Below are positions 25,017-34,831 of a stretch of DNA of 64,000 nucleotides, piece by piece. The DNA is taken from assembly GCF_910594005.1 (NCBI RefSeq), contig NC_057827.1, forward strand, positions 8,308,001-8,372,000, read 5' to 3'. A program made the translations under genes and the position numbers. The notes under the pieces are model-generated. The model did not search any database and was not told the DNA's origin. It saw only the letters and a list, made by a program, of their open reading frames with translations. Origin of the DNA: Cervus elaphus. Lineage: Eukaryota; Chordata; Mammalia; Artiodactyla; Cervidae. Positions within the stretch are counted from its first letter, which is position 1. Every line of letters starts with the position of its first letter.

Positions 25017-25072
25017 GGCACCCACTGGTCCCTCTGCCTTGGGTAAAAGTGGCAGAGGGAGCAGTGGGTGCC
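25017..25072 (+). other. 56-nt stem-loop
   Basis: GGCACCCACTG (25017-25027) pairs with CAGTGGGTGCC (25062-25072) and CCCTCTGCC (25030-25038) pairs with GGCAGAGGG (25051-25059), separated by a 2x2 internal loop, with a 12-nt loop. That gives 20 perfect pairs. It ends 5 bases before the large inverted repeat. Function unknown; a pre-miRNA-like RNA or a cruciform are possibilities only. Confidence 0.85.
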
Positions 25073-25077
25073 AAAGG

Positions 25078-25464
25078 CAAACACTGGCGGTTGGACGTCT
25101 GCTGTAGGAAACAAAATGGCTGACGAACGGAGCAGCAAACATGGTGGAGAAAGTCACATTCACCTCAGTGAACTTGTTTTCTTTCCAGGATATTGGTCCC
25201 TCGAATTCTGGCTGCTTTAATAGCTTTTAAATACCCTCTCATATGTTTTTTTTCTATTTTAATCTATTTTTCCTGTTTGTTCTAAGTAGGGGAATTGGTG
25301 TCCCAAAAGCTAGTCAGTCATAGCTGACATAGCTGACAGTGAGAGTCTAGGCTATTATGTTCTGAACACACTAAAAAGTATTTTACTGAATGATTTATGA
25401 GTCTGGTCACTAAAATATCTTTTTATTGATTTGCAAGGTGGATAACTGTTACTCAATTTGTACC
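25078..25464 (+). repeat. Inverted repeat, left arm (387 bp)
   Basis: The reverse complement of 26410-26789 aligns along the whole arm with a few small indels, at about 90% identity by eye (about 95% in the inner half, lower in the outer half). It contains 'agtcatagctgacatagctgacagtg', identical in both arms. I recognise no LINE, SINE or LTR family in it. Confidence 0.92.
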
Positions 25465-26409
25465 AGTTTATTTGAGGTTTTTTTTTGAAAAAAAGTCAAA
25501 CAATTTTCAATAAACTTGGATCCAGTGGTAACTCATTCCCTTAGTTGAGTGATACATTGAATTTATGTTATTTCCAGTTAAAATGGTTTTGCTCTATATT
25601 TGCTTGTTATTTTACATAAGTGATTACGCATGAAAGATTAAAGAGAGTAAGCTTCTTTAATATCATCTTTCCACACAATTCATTGATAGAATTACTTTGA
25701 AAACAAAATGGAAAATGCTAAGTAGGAGGAAGGTTTCTCGCTCATATGTATTGTTTATGTTTGCAGAATCCAAATATTCCAAGGCTTGATTTCAGACCAC
25801 AGTAGTGCCCTGTTGTTGAAAGATCCTGGTCTCTAACTTGCTGAGAATTCACTTTCTCTTTCTGGTACGGCTTTTGGTGTCAGTTCTTATGCTCCATTAA
25901 GCATTTCCTCATCATAGCTGAGTTTTGCCAGTGAGTGACAAGTGTCAATGTACATCTTCACTTGTCACTAACCCTTGCCACTCAGCTACTGCCGTGTTCC
26001 CCAAAAAGGCTGCTCACCACCCGACACAATGCTTCTAGCACAGAGCATGCCCAGCAATAGGATGCCAATCAGGGACTCAAAACAGAGTTTCTGGGGACTG
26101 TTAAGGGCTAGCATGAAGTCAGATAAGCAGCAAATTCAAGGACTGTGGATTAAGGATGGAGTTGTCACTACCGATTTCTGATCAAACATGCAAAAGTAAA
26201 AATAATTGAGTACAGCCAGCATATACATTGTTCTTTATAAAATGCATTAAAGCAGGTGAGGTTTTTTTTTAATGTCAAAGAAGCCCTCTAATTCCCACCC
26301 TGTACTGGAGCATCTTGTTGACTTCCCATAACACCATTAATATGGACAAGAAGAAAGCCAGGTATCAGGAAAACTGAAGATACAGGGACTAAAAGAGTGC
26401 CATTGCAAG
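25465..26409. other. Spacer between inverted-repeat arms
   Basis: 945 bp without a recognised family. It includes a perfect 11-bp stem, AGTGACAAGTG (25934-25944) with CACTTGTCACT (25959-25969). Frame 25975-26181 (68 aa) matches nothing known to me. Confidence 0.5.
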
Positions 26410-26789
26410 GGTACAAACTGAATAACAGTTATCCACCTTCCAAATCAATAAAGAGATATTTTAGTGACCAGACCCATAAATCATTCAGTAAAATACTTTT
26501 TAGTGTGTCCAGAACATAATAGCCTAGACTTTCACTGTCAGCTATGTCAGCTATGACTGACTAGCTTTTGGTACACCAATCCCCCTGCTTAGAACAATCA
26601 GGCAAAATAGATAAAAAATATATATGAGAGGGTTTTTAAGAGCTATTAAGGTAGCCAGAATTCTGAGGGACCAATATCCTAGAAAGAAAACAAACTCACT
26701 GAAGTGAGTGTGACTTTCTACATCATGTTTGTTGATCCATTCATCACCCATTTTGTTTCCTGCAGCAGATGTCCAATTGCCAGTGTTTG
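26410..26789 (-). repeat. Inverted repeat, right arm (380 bp)
   Basis: Inverted partner of 25078-25464. The inner boundary is 'ggtacaaactg' and the outer boundary 'gccagtgtttg'. The likeness stops sharply on both outer sides, and no flanking direct repeat is obvious. Confidence 0.92.
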
Positions 26790-27811
26790 TGTTTCCAAGT
26801 CTGATGACCTGTTTTTTTCTGGAAGCTCAGAATGTTGCCCCAAATGGTGTCAAACTATATACTGTGGGGAGGACATGTTACAGACTCCACCTCCCTCCCT
26901 TGATCAGCCCTTGGGAGTTGGTAGAAAAATATTTCAGCTCTCTCAGCTGCTGGGTACAGTATATCTGAGATGGTTTCACACCATTTTTGAGGCTTTCCCT
27001 GAAGCATTCAGCCTCAGGTGTCCACTATGGTAACTGGCTTAATAACTTGACTTTTATTTGCTGCTTCCCCTTCTCTATATCACTTCCCCATGGCTCTACC
27101 AGTGTCCTGCACTTCCCAAATAAATCATTTTTGTTTTAACACTTATCCAGGGTCTGCTTCTAAGGCAGCCCAATTAATGATTCGTAAGCTACGTGGGGGC
27201 TGAGGCTGTGAAGTTGAACAGAAAGCAGCTGCTATGAGGCAGAGAAACTGAAAAGAGATTTCAGACATCTCACAAGACTAATGAGATTAAAAATTAAGGT
27301 TCAGAGTTACCAAAGTATCAAGACATGGGAAGTCCCTGGAAAAAAATAGAAACACAGAAAAGTGATTCCAGTAGGTTGATCTGTTACCATTCTAAGGCAT
27401 TCACCAATTCCTCAGCTGCATAGGAGAAGTAAGAGGCACAGGAGGTGAGTGTAGTTAGCTAATAGAAGGTTAGAAAGCTAAGTAGAGCTGCCGGCACTCT
27501 CCTTGGTCTGAAAAGATAAAAATTGGAGCTCAGAGCCAGCCAGAGTGGAGAGGTTGAGGTAAAACACATTTAAAAAAAAGTACACGTAGACTTTCCTTTT
27601 GGACCCTTGAGAACTGCAAACTAAAAGGAAGGGTGAACCAGAAATAGAGCAACAACTTAGTGAAACATGCCTTATGCCTGACTTCATTAGAGTGATCTCC
27701 TTCTCCAGCTACTCACAAGGAGCTAAGAATATCCTCTCTAGTGGAAGAAATATCAAAATATAGAACTTTGCAGCTTTGAATACACAATGCCAGGCAAGAA
27801 ACTTTATCTAG
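26790..27811. other. Unassigned DNA, LTR-like end
   Basis: Bases 26990-27160 contain an AATAAA (27119-27124) followed by 'cagggtctgcttctaaggcagccc', which looks like the end of an old LTR-type repeat; I cannot name the family. The rest (27190-27811) is single-copy in appearance. Confidence 0.4.
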
Positions 27812-28010
27812 AACTTTGCTGTTCAATACGTTGGTCACAAACCACATGTGGCTATTTACATTTATTAAAAGTAAATGAAATATTACTTCATCAGTCACAT
27901 TAGTTCAATTCCAAGTGTTCAAAAACTGCATCTGGCTAGCAGCGATCATCCTGCACAGCATACATATAGAACATTTTTTCATTCACAGAAACTTCTATTG
28001 AACAGTGCTG
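27812..28010. mobile_element. hAT-Charlie-type MITE relic
   Basis: The ends are inverted: 'gctgttcaatacg' near 27818 and 'ctattgaacagtgctg' at 27995-28010, with 'ccacatgtggctattt' inside. This is the layout of the non-autonomous MER-type hAT elements common in eutherians. No transposase. Confidence 0.65.
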
Positions 28011-28350
28011 ATTTTACATTTTAAAATACACCTGGTATTTAATCAAATTTAAAAGGCATACCAAGATCTAGAACCAACAACAACAAAAAGACAATAAAAA
28101 CATAAACATAGTGATCCAGATATTGGACTTACTAGATGCTTAAGAAATAGATGACAAGATAGTGAAATATTAACACTTCTGATAATTGAAATCAATATAA
28201 GAGAATTAAATGGAATTTCCAGAAATGGAAACTATAACAAGAGAGGAGATACAATGGAAGAGAGGAATCATTACCTGGAAGATGTTAACTTGGAAATAAA
28301 CAGAACAAAGCACAAGTATGGGAAAGGCAAAGAAGAGAGCAAAAGACAAC
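28011..28350. other. Unassigned DNA
   Basis: A-rich single-copy stretch without a recognised feature. Confidence 0.4.
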
Positions 28351-28697
28351 AGTTCAGTTCAGTTCAGTCGCTCAGTCGCGTCCGACTCTCTGTAACCCCA
28401 CAGACTGCAGCATGCCAGACTTCCCTGTCCATCACCAACTTCCAGAGACTACCCCAAGATTTGGGAAGTTTTCCAAATTTCTCATTCTATTGTTTTCCTT
28501 TTTCTTCGCATTGAGCACTGAGGAAGGCTTCCCTATCTCACCTTGCTATTCTTTGGAATTCTGCTTTCAGATGGGAATATCTTTCCTTTTTCCCTTTGCC
28601 TTTAGCTTCACTTCTTTTCTCAGCTATTTGTAAGGACTCCTCAGGCAACCATACTTCCTTTTAGCACTTCTTTTTTGAGGGTGGTCTTGATCACCGA
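28351..28697 (-). mobile_element. Internally deleted BovB
   Basis: On the minus strand about 90-110 bases of the BovB 3' end (plus strand 'agttcagttcagtcgctcag...catcaccaacttcc', 28351-28445) join directly to a segment from the linker upstream of the RT (28470-28697, 'cccattctattg'-like start). The whole reverse transcriptase is missing. Confidence 0.8.
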
Positions 28698-28919
28698 TTA
28701 TACTATTAGTAAAGTAATATTACTAGTACTTATACTATTACACTTATTCTTGTACTATTATAATTTGTGGGGTTAAGTGTACGTAAGGTTTAAATTGATG
28801 ATAATAATTGTCTTGGATATGAAAAATAATTCTTGTTAGACACTAACAAGAAAATGCCTATTCTAATTTATATGGTAACCAAAATTTAGCATAGGTAAAA
28901 GACTGTTAGGTTATTAGCA

Positions 28920-30310
28920 TAAAAATTAAGATACTTAAAGATAAACCTAACAAAATATACACAAGATCTGTATGAGGAAAACTATAAAACTACAATCCTG
29001 ATGCAGGAAATCAAAAGTTTCAAAAAAAAGTCTATGTGCATGAATAAGAAAACTCAATATTGTCAAGATGTCAGTTCTTCCCAGCTTGATCTATGGATTC
29101 AATTCAACCACAATCATAATCTCAGAAAATCATTTTGTAGATATTGAATAACTGATTTCAAAGCTTTTCATAGGGCAAAAATCCCAGGATAGCCAACACA
29201 ATATTGAAGAACAAAATGAGAGGACAAATGTGACCAGACTTCAAGTGTAACTATACGTCTACAGTAATGAAGACAGTGTGGATATGGCAGAAGAATAGAA
29301 ATACAGATCTATGGAACAGAATATATAATGCAGAAATAATAAATATAGTCAATTCTCTGGGAGAAAAGAGCAAAGGCAATTCAGTGAAAAAAGGATGGCC
29401 TTTTCAACAAACGACACTCAAACAATTCAGTATCTATATGCCAAAAAATACAAAGATTTTATACCTTTCACAAAAATAAACTTGCAATGGATCATAGAGT
29501 TAGATGTGAAATATAAAGTCTTAAAACTTCTAGAAGACAGCATAGGAGGGAACCTAAGTAACTTTGAGTTTAGCCTTGACATATTTAGATACTAAATATA
29601 ATACAAAAATTATAACTCATGAAAGAAAAAATTTATGTTAGACTTGATTAATTAAAAACTTTTGCCCTTACAAAAAAAAAAAAAACCCAAAAAACAAAAA
29701 CAAAAAACACTGTTAAGAAAATGTAAAGATTATCCACAAACTGGCAAAACACATATTTGACAGAGTACTGGTATCCAACTATACAAAGAACACTTAAAAC
29801 TCAACAATAAGGAAGCAAACAACCCAATTAAAAATTAAGCAAGAGATCCAAAAAGATGTTTAATTATAGAGGTTGTGCAGATGACAAATAAGTATACAGA
29901 AAGATATTCAAAATCATATGTCATCAGGGAATGTATGAAATTAATTAAAACAATGAAGCACTACTGTGTAACTATTAGAATGTCTTAATCTAAAACACTG
30001 AACACAACAACTGCTAAAAAGAATGTGGAACAACAGGAATTCTCATTCTTTACAGGTTGAAATGAAAAACAGTACAGCTAATTTGGAAGACAGTTTGATG
30101 GTTTCTTATAAATCTAAACATACTCTTACCAAAGGATCCAGATGGTAGGGAGGAATAAACAGGTGGAAAAGGGATTTTTAGGGCATTGAAACTCCTCTGT
30201 ATGAAACTGTAATGATGGATCCATGTCATTATAGGTTTGTCAAAAACCAGACTTTAGAGCACCAACAGTAAACTATAATATAAACTACAGACTTTTGTTA
30301 ATAGTTTATT
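28920..30310 (+). mobile_element. Old L1, ORF2 C-terminus and 3' UTR
   Basis: The plus strand resembles old L1 ORF2 (frame 29267-29479: MKTVWIWQKNRNTDLWNRI) and then the 3' UTR ('catgtcattataggtttgtcaaaa', about 30150-30310). An A-rich run at 29670-29706 lies inside. Stops throughout. Confidence 0.75.
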
Positions 30311-30495
30311 ACAAAGATGGATCAGCACTGTGCAACCAAATGTCCTGATTTCCAGAGACACTTCCACAAATGGATATAGTAAAAACTTCATTAAACATAA
30401 AGCTATGGTTGTTGCCTAGTCACTTTGGTACCCCCCTGCCAGTAAATTAACTGCCTAAAAATGAAGCCGCCATATTGGCACGGCAATTAACCCAT

Positions 30496-31001
30496 ACCTA
30501 GACAGCATGTTGAAAAGCAGAGACATTACTTTGTCAACAAAGGTCTGTCTAGTCAAGGCTATGGTTTTTCCAGTGGTCATGTATGGATGTGAGGGTTGGA
30601 CTGTGAAGAAAGCTGAGTGCTGAACAATTGATGCTTTTGAACTGTGGTGTTGGAGAAGACTTTTGAGAGTCCCTTGGACTGCAAGGAGATCCAACCAGTC
30701 CATCCTAAAGGAGATCAGTCCTGGGTGTTCATTGGAAGGACTGATGTTGAAGCTGAATCTCCAATACCTTGGCCACCTGATGCAAAGAGTTGACTCACTG
30801 GAAAAGACCCTGATGCTGGGAAAGATTGAGGGCAGGAGGAGAAGGGGACAACAGAGGATGAGACAGTTGGATGGCATCACCGACTCAATGGACATGGGTT
30901 TGGGTGAACTCTGGGAGTTGGTGATGGACAGGGAGGCCTGGCGTGCTGCGATTCATGGGGTAGTGACGAGTTGGACATGATTGAGCGACTGAACTGAACT
31001 G
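30496..31001 (+). mobile_element. BovB LINE 3' end
   Basis: A 506-bp plus-strand 3' piece. Frame 30663-30980 (105 aa) is the C-terminal part of the BovB ORF up to the final stop region (VPWTARRSNQSILKEI wording). Low divergence compared with other copies suggests a younger insertion. Confidence 0.93.
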
Positions 31002-31311
31002 ATGAAGAGGAAGAATACAGATGTGTTAGCTAACAAGTGTACAGATTAACGACTTTGACGTTCTGTTTCCCAATCTGATAAGTGGTTACTTTACTTGTGA
31101 ATGTGTTTACTTATGCTCTATACTTACAATTTATCAAACTTCTGTACAGACTTATACAAAAAATTAAAGTTTTAAATGCACCTACGATTTCATTGTGCAA
31201 TTCTGCTTTTAAGAATTTGTCCTAAGAAAATATCTGAATGAGTAAATAAAATTATATGTACATGATAAATAATAAACTGAAATGATGTTTAATAATAAAT
31301 TATTACTTCTA
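31002..31311. other. Unassigned AT-rich DNA
   Basis: No recognised feature. Confidence 0.4.
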
Positions 31312-31527
31312 CCAAATGTAGCTCAAATGGTAGAGAATCTGCCTGCAATGCAGGAGACCTGGGTTCAATCCCTTTGTCAGGAATATCCTCTGGAGAAGGG
31401 AATGGCAATCCACTCCAGTATTCTTGCCTGGAGAATTCCATGGACAGAGAAGCCTGGCAGGGTTGTGGGGTCATTTGTGGGGTCACAAAGAGTCAGACAC
31501 GACTGAGCGAGTAACACACACACACAC
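31312..31527 (+). mobile_element. Bov-tA SINE with (AC)n tail
   Basis: Plus strand: tRNA-like head ('gtagctcaaatggtagagaatctgcctgcaatgcagg'), middle and tail ('ggtcacaaagagtcagacacgactgagcgag'), ending in an (AC)7 microsatellite at 31513-31527. Such tails often seed microsatellites. Confidence 0.92.
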
Positions 31528-31581
31528 CAAAATTATTGAACAACTATTGTAGTTCAAATGACAGTACTCAGAATACAGGTA

Positions 31582-32205
31582 TGTGAAGGTGAGGCAGGAG
31601 ATAGATGGACCCCAGACCAAGAAGTGAGTTCATTCCCTGTGGCCTGATACTCCAAGATAGGAGAGGCTGAGCCCTGCCCAGATAAAAAGATAAGATACCA
31701 TATATTTCTCAGTCTCAAAGTCAAAGAGACCTTCTCAGCTAAAAAGTTCCTTGGAGGTCAAAAGGGGAGTGATGTCTAGCAAACCATAGGATTCTTCACT
31801 GGAATTCATCTTGGCTAAGAGATACACATGCGCCCACAGGAGGACCCTAAGATAAACCAAATACAGACTCAGAACCAGGCAAATCAAAATGATTGGCCAA
31901 AGGAAACCCAGAAGAAATGCCCCTGTAAGCAATTTAAACCACTATGTGGGCACAAATCTCACAGTCTGCCTGTGTGTCTACCCACACATACTTTTTTTCC
32001 TTCTAATGAACACTTTACATGTTTCAATACTTTTCCATCTTTGTGGGAACTCTTTTCTGCAAAGCCAAAAGACCAGGGCCTTGTCACTGGCCACTAGCTT
32101 AGTAGCCAGGATTCAGTGCTGTCAACTGCTGCAGCCCAACCTCAGTCTCTGGCTGGGAACAGAAACCCTGATTTAAGCTGCTGCAGGCCAAGGACACCTG
32201 CAGGA
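31582..32205 (+). mobile_element. Probable ruminant ERV LTR
   Basis: Starts TGTGAAGG and resembles a ruminant LTR: conserved-looking stretches 'aggaccctaagataaacc', a CCAAT-type 'gattggcc' near 31889, and an AATAAA-like 'aatgaacac' near 32007. The right edge and the target duplication are not found, and no retroviral genes follow. The minus-strand hydrophobic frame at 31735-31932 lies wholly inside and is not a gene. Confidence 0.5.
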
Positions 32206-32208
32206 AGG

Positions 32209-32241
32209 ATGGAAGAAGGAAGAAGGAAGGAAGGAAGGAAG
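32209..32241. repeat. (GGAA)n microsatellite
   Basis: Purine-rich run 'gaaggaagaaggaaggaagg'; simple repeat. Confidence 0.9.
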
Positions 32242-32271
32242 AATTCATTAGTCTCTTATGCAGAAAAGTTT

Positions 32272-32465
32272 TGTACATGTGCTAAGTTGCTTCAGTCTTG
32301 ACCTATTTTTTGCCACACTATGGACTGTAGCCCTCCAGGCTCCTCTGTTTATGGGATTCTCCAGGCAAGATTACTGAAGTGGGGAGCCATGCTCCCCTCC
32401 AGGGGATCTTCTCAACTCAGGGATCAAATCCACATCTCTTATGTGTCTTTCATTGCCAGGCATGT
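32272..32465 (-). mobile_element. Bov-tA SINE, diverged
   Basis: Reversed copy; the plus strand runs 'gctaagttgcttcagtcttgacc' through 'tttcattgccaggca'. The tRNA-like head is poor, so this is an older member. Confidence 0.85.
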
Positions 32466-32640
32466 TCTAAGCTCAGAAAAGCTTTACCCATTAACAAACA
32501 GTAGGCCCAGAGGAAGAACATTGTCTGGATTGCTGATTAAGTTTGGAAGTTGGAGGTGGTTGATTTAAAAAAAGAAGTTTTAACTGAGAAGTTATGTTAT
32601 AGTTGAATTTTTAAAGATAAACAAGAATTCATCAGATGAT

Positions 32641-34478
32641 TCAGTTCAGTTCAGTTCAATGGCTCAGTCGTGTCCAACTCTTTGTGACTCCATGGACTGC
32701 AGCACCCCAGGCTTCCCTGTCCATCATCAATTCCCAGAGCTTGTTCAAACTCATATCCACTGAGTCAGTGATGCCATCCAACCATCTCATCCTATGTTGT
32801 CCGCTTCTCCTCCTGCCTTCAATCTTTCCCAGCATCAGGGTCTTTTCTAATGAGTCAGCTCTTCGCATCAGGTAGCCAAAGTATTGGAGTCTCATCTTCA
32901 GCATCAGTCCTTCCAGTGAATATTCAGGACTGATTTCCTTTAGGATTGACTGGTTGGATCTCCTGGCAGTCCAAGGGACTCTCAAGAGTCTTCTCCAACA
33001 CCACAGTTCAAAAGCATCAATTCATTGGTGCTCAGCTTTCTTTATAGTCCACTGTCACATCCATACATGACTACTGGAAAAACCATAGCCTTGACTAGAT
33101 GGACCTTTGTCAACAAAGTAATGTCTCTGCTTTTTAATATGCTGTCTAATTTGTCATAGCTGTTCTTCCAAGGAACAAGTGACTTTTGATTTTGTGGCTG
33201 CAGTCACCATCTGCAGTGATTTTGGTGCCCAAGGAAATAAAGTATCTCCCTGTTTCCATTGTTTCCTCATCTATTTGCCACAAAGTGATGGGACTAGATG
33301 CCATGATCTTTGTTTTTTGAATGTTGAGTTTCAAGTCAGCTTTTTCACTGTCCTCTTTCACCTTCATCAAGAGGCTCTTTAGTTCCTCTTTGCTTTCTGC
33401 CATAAGGATGTTGTGATCTCATATCTGAGCTTATTTTTTTTTCCCATTTATTTTTATTAGTTGGAGGCTAATTACTTTACAATATCTGAGTTTATTGATA
33501 TTTCTCCCAGCAGTCTTGATTCCAACTTGTGCTTCATCCAGCTAGGCATTTCACACGATGTACTCTGCATTTAAGTTAAATAAGCAGGGTGATAGTATAC
33601 AGCCTTGATGTACTCCTTTCCCAGTTTGGAACCGGCCTGTTCTTCCATGTCCAGTTCTAAGCTTCTTGACCTGAATATAGATTTCTCAGGAGGCAGGTCA
33701 GGTGGTCTGGTATTACCATCTCTTGAAGAATTTTCCATAGTTTGTTGTGATCCACACAGTCAAAGGCTTTGGTGTAGTCAATAAAGCAGAAGTAGATGTT
33801 TTCTCTGGAACTCTCCTGCTTTTTTGATGATCCATCAGATGTTTGCAACTTGATCGCTGGTTCCTCTGCCTTTTTTAAATCTAGCTTGAATATATGGAAG
33901 TTCTTAGTTCACATACTGTTGAAGCCTGGCTTGATGAATTTTGAGCATTACTTTGCTAGCATGTGAGATGAGTACATTTGTGCGGTAGTTTGAACATTCT
34001 TTGACATTGCCTTCCTTTGGGATTGGAATTAAACTGACCTTTTCCAGTCCTGTGGCCACTACTGAGTTTTCCAAATTTGCTGGCATATTGAGTGCAGCAC
34101 TTTAACAGCACCATCTTTTAAGATTTGAAATAGCTCAGGTCGAATTCCATCACCTCCACTAGCTTTGTTCATAGTGATGCTTCCTAAGGCCCAATTGACT
34201 TTGGACTCTAGGATGTCTGGTTCTACGTGAGTGATCACAGCACTGTGGTTTTCTGGGTCATTAAGATCTTTTTTGTTTAGTTCTTCTGTGTATTCTTGCT
34301 TGTTCTTCTTAATGTCTTCTGCTTGTTAGGTCCATAGTGTTTCTGTCCTTATTGAGCCCATCTTTGCATGAAATGTTCCCTTGGGATGTCTAATTTTCTT
34401 GAAGACATCGCTAGTCTTTCCCATTCTATTGTTTTCCTCTATTTCTTTGTACTGATCACTGAGAAAGTCTTTCTTATT
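32641..34478 (-). mobile_element. BovB LINE, split by micro-L1
   Basis: Minus-strand BovB of about 1.8 kb from the linker to the 3' end. The plus strand begins with repeated 'ttcag' units and 'cagtcgtgtccaactc'. Frames 32656-32985, 33146-33403 and 33657-33848 cover the C-terminus, the post-palm and the RT fingers (IYFCFIDYTKAFDCVDHNKL). It is interrupted at 33435-33481 by an L1 tail, exactly at the codons before the polymerase box. Confidence 0.93.
33435..33481 (-). mobile_element. 47-bp L1 micro-insertion
   Basis: A T-run plus 'cccatttatttttattagttggaggctaattactttacaa' is the antisense of the last bases of bovine L1 with its poly(A). It is flanked by ATATCTGAG(C/T)TTAT at 33421-33434 and 33482-33495, so it is a genuine target-primed insertion of about 38 L1 bases. 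Confidence 0.9.
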
Positions 34479-34499
34479 AGGTACCATTAATTATCTTTT

Positions 34500-34560
34500 T
34501 TTTTTAATACCAATTTATTTATTTATTTCCACTTATTTTTATTAGTTGGAGGCTAATTAC
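34500..34560 (-). mobile_element. Bovine L1 3' end, first part
   Basis: A T-rich run, then 'acttatttttattagttggaggctaattac', the antisense 3' end of bovine L1. The element is split by a BovB insertion and resumes at 34777. Confidence 0.85.
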
Positions 34561-34776
34561 CCATTTTAAAAGACCCTGATGCTGGGAGGGATTGGGAGCA
34601 GGAGGAGGGGGGGACGACAGAGGATGAGATGTCTGGATGGCATCACTGACTCGATGGGCATGAGTTTGAGTCAACTCCGGGAGTTGGTGATGGACAGGGA
34701 GGCCTGGCGTGCTGCAATTCATGGGGTCGCAAAGAGTTGGACACGACTGAGTGACTGAACTGAACTGAACTGACTG
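34561..34776 (+). mobile_element. BovB 3' end inside L1 tail
   Basis: The last 216 bases of BovB, inserted into an L1 3' UTR. AATTAC at 34555-34560 and 34777-34782 is the likely short target duplication, since removing it restores the normal L1 order 'ggctaattactttacaat'. It is nearly consensus-like, so it is one of the youngest insertions here. Confidence 0.9.
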
Positions 34777-34831
34777 AATTACTTTACAATATTGTAGTGG
34801 TTTTTGCCATACAGTGACATGAATCTGTCTT
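34777..34831 (-). mobile_element. Bovine L1 3' end, second part
   Basis: Continues 'aattactttacaatattgtagtggtttttgccatacagtgacatgaatc' and then ends by 5' truncation. Confidence 0.85.

Noticed and set aside
31735..31932. Hydrophobic 65-codon minus-strand frame resembling a membrane protein
   Set aside because: It lies wholly inside the probable LTR, antisense to it, with no start or splice context.
32209..32241. Purine-rich direct repeats considered as a CRISPR or regulatory array
   Set aside because: A plain GGAA microsatellite with no spacers; the genome is mammalian.
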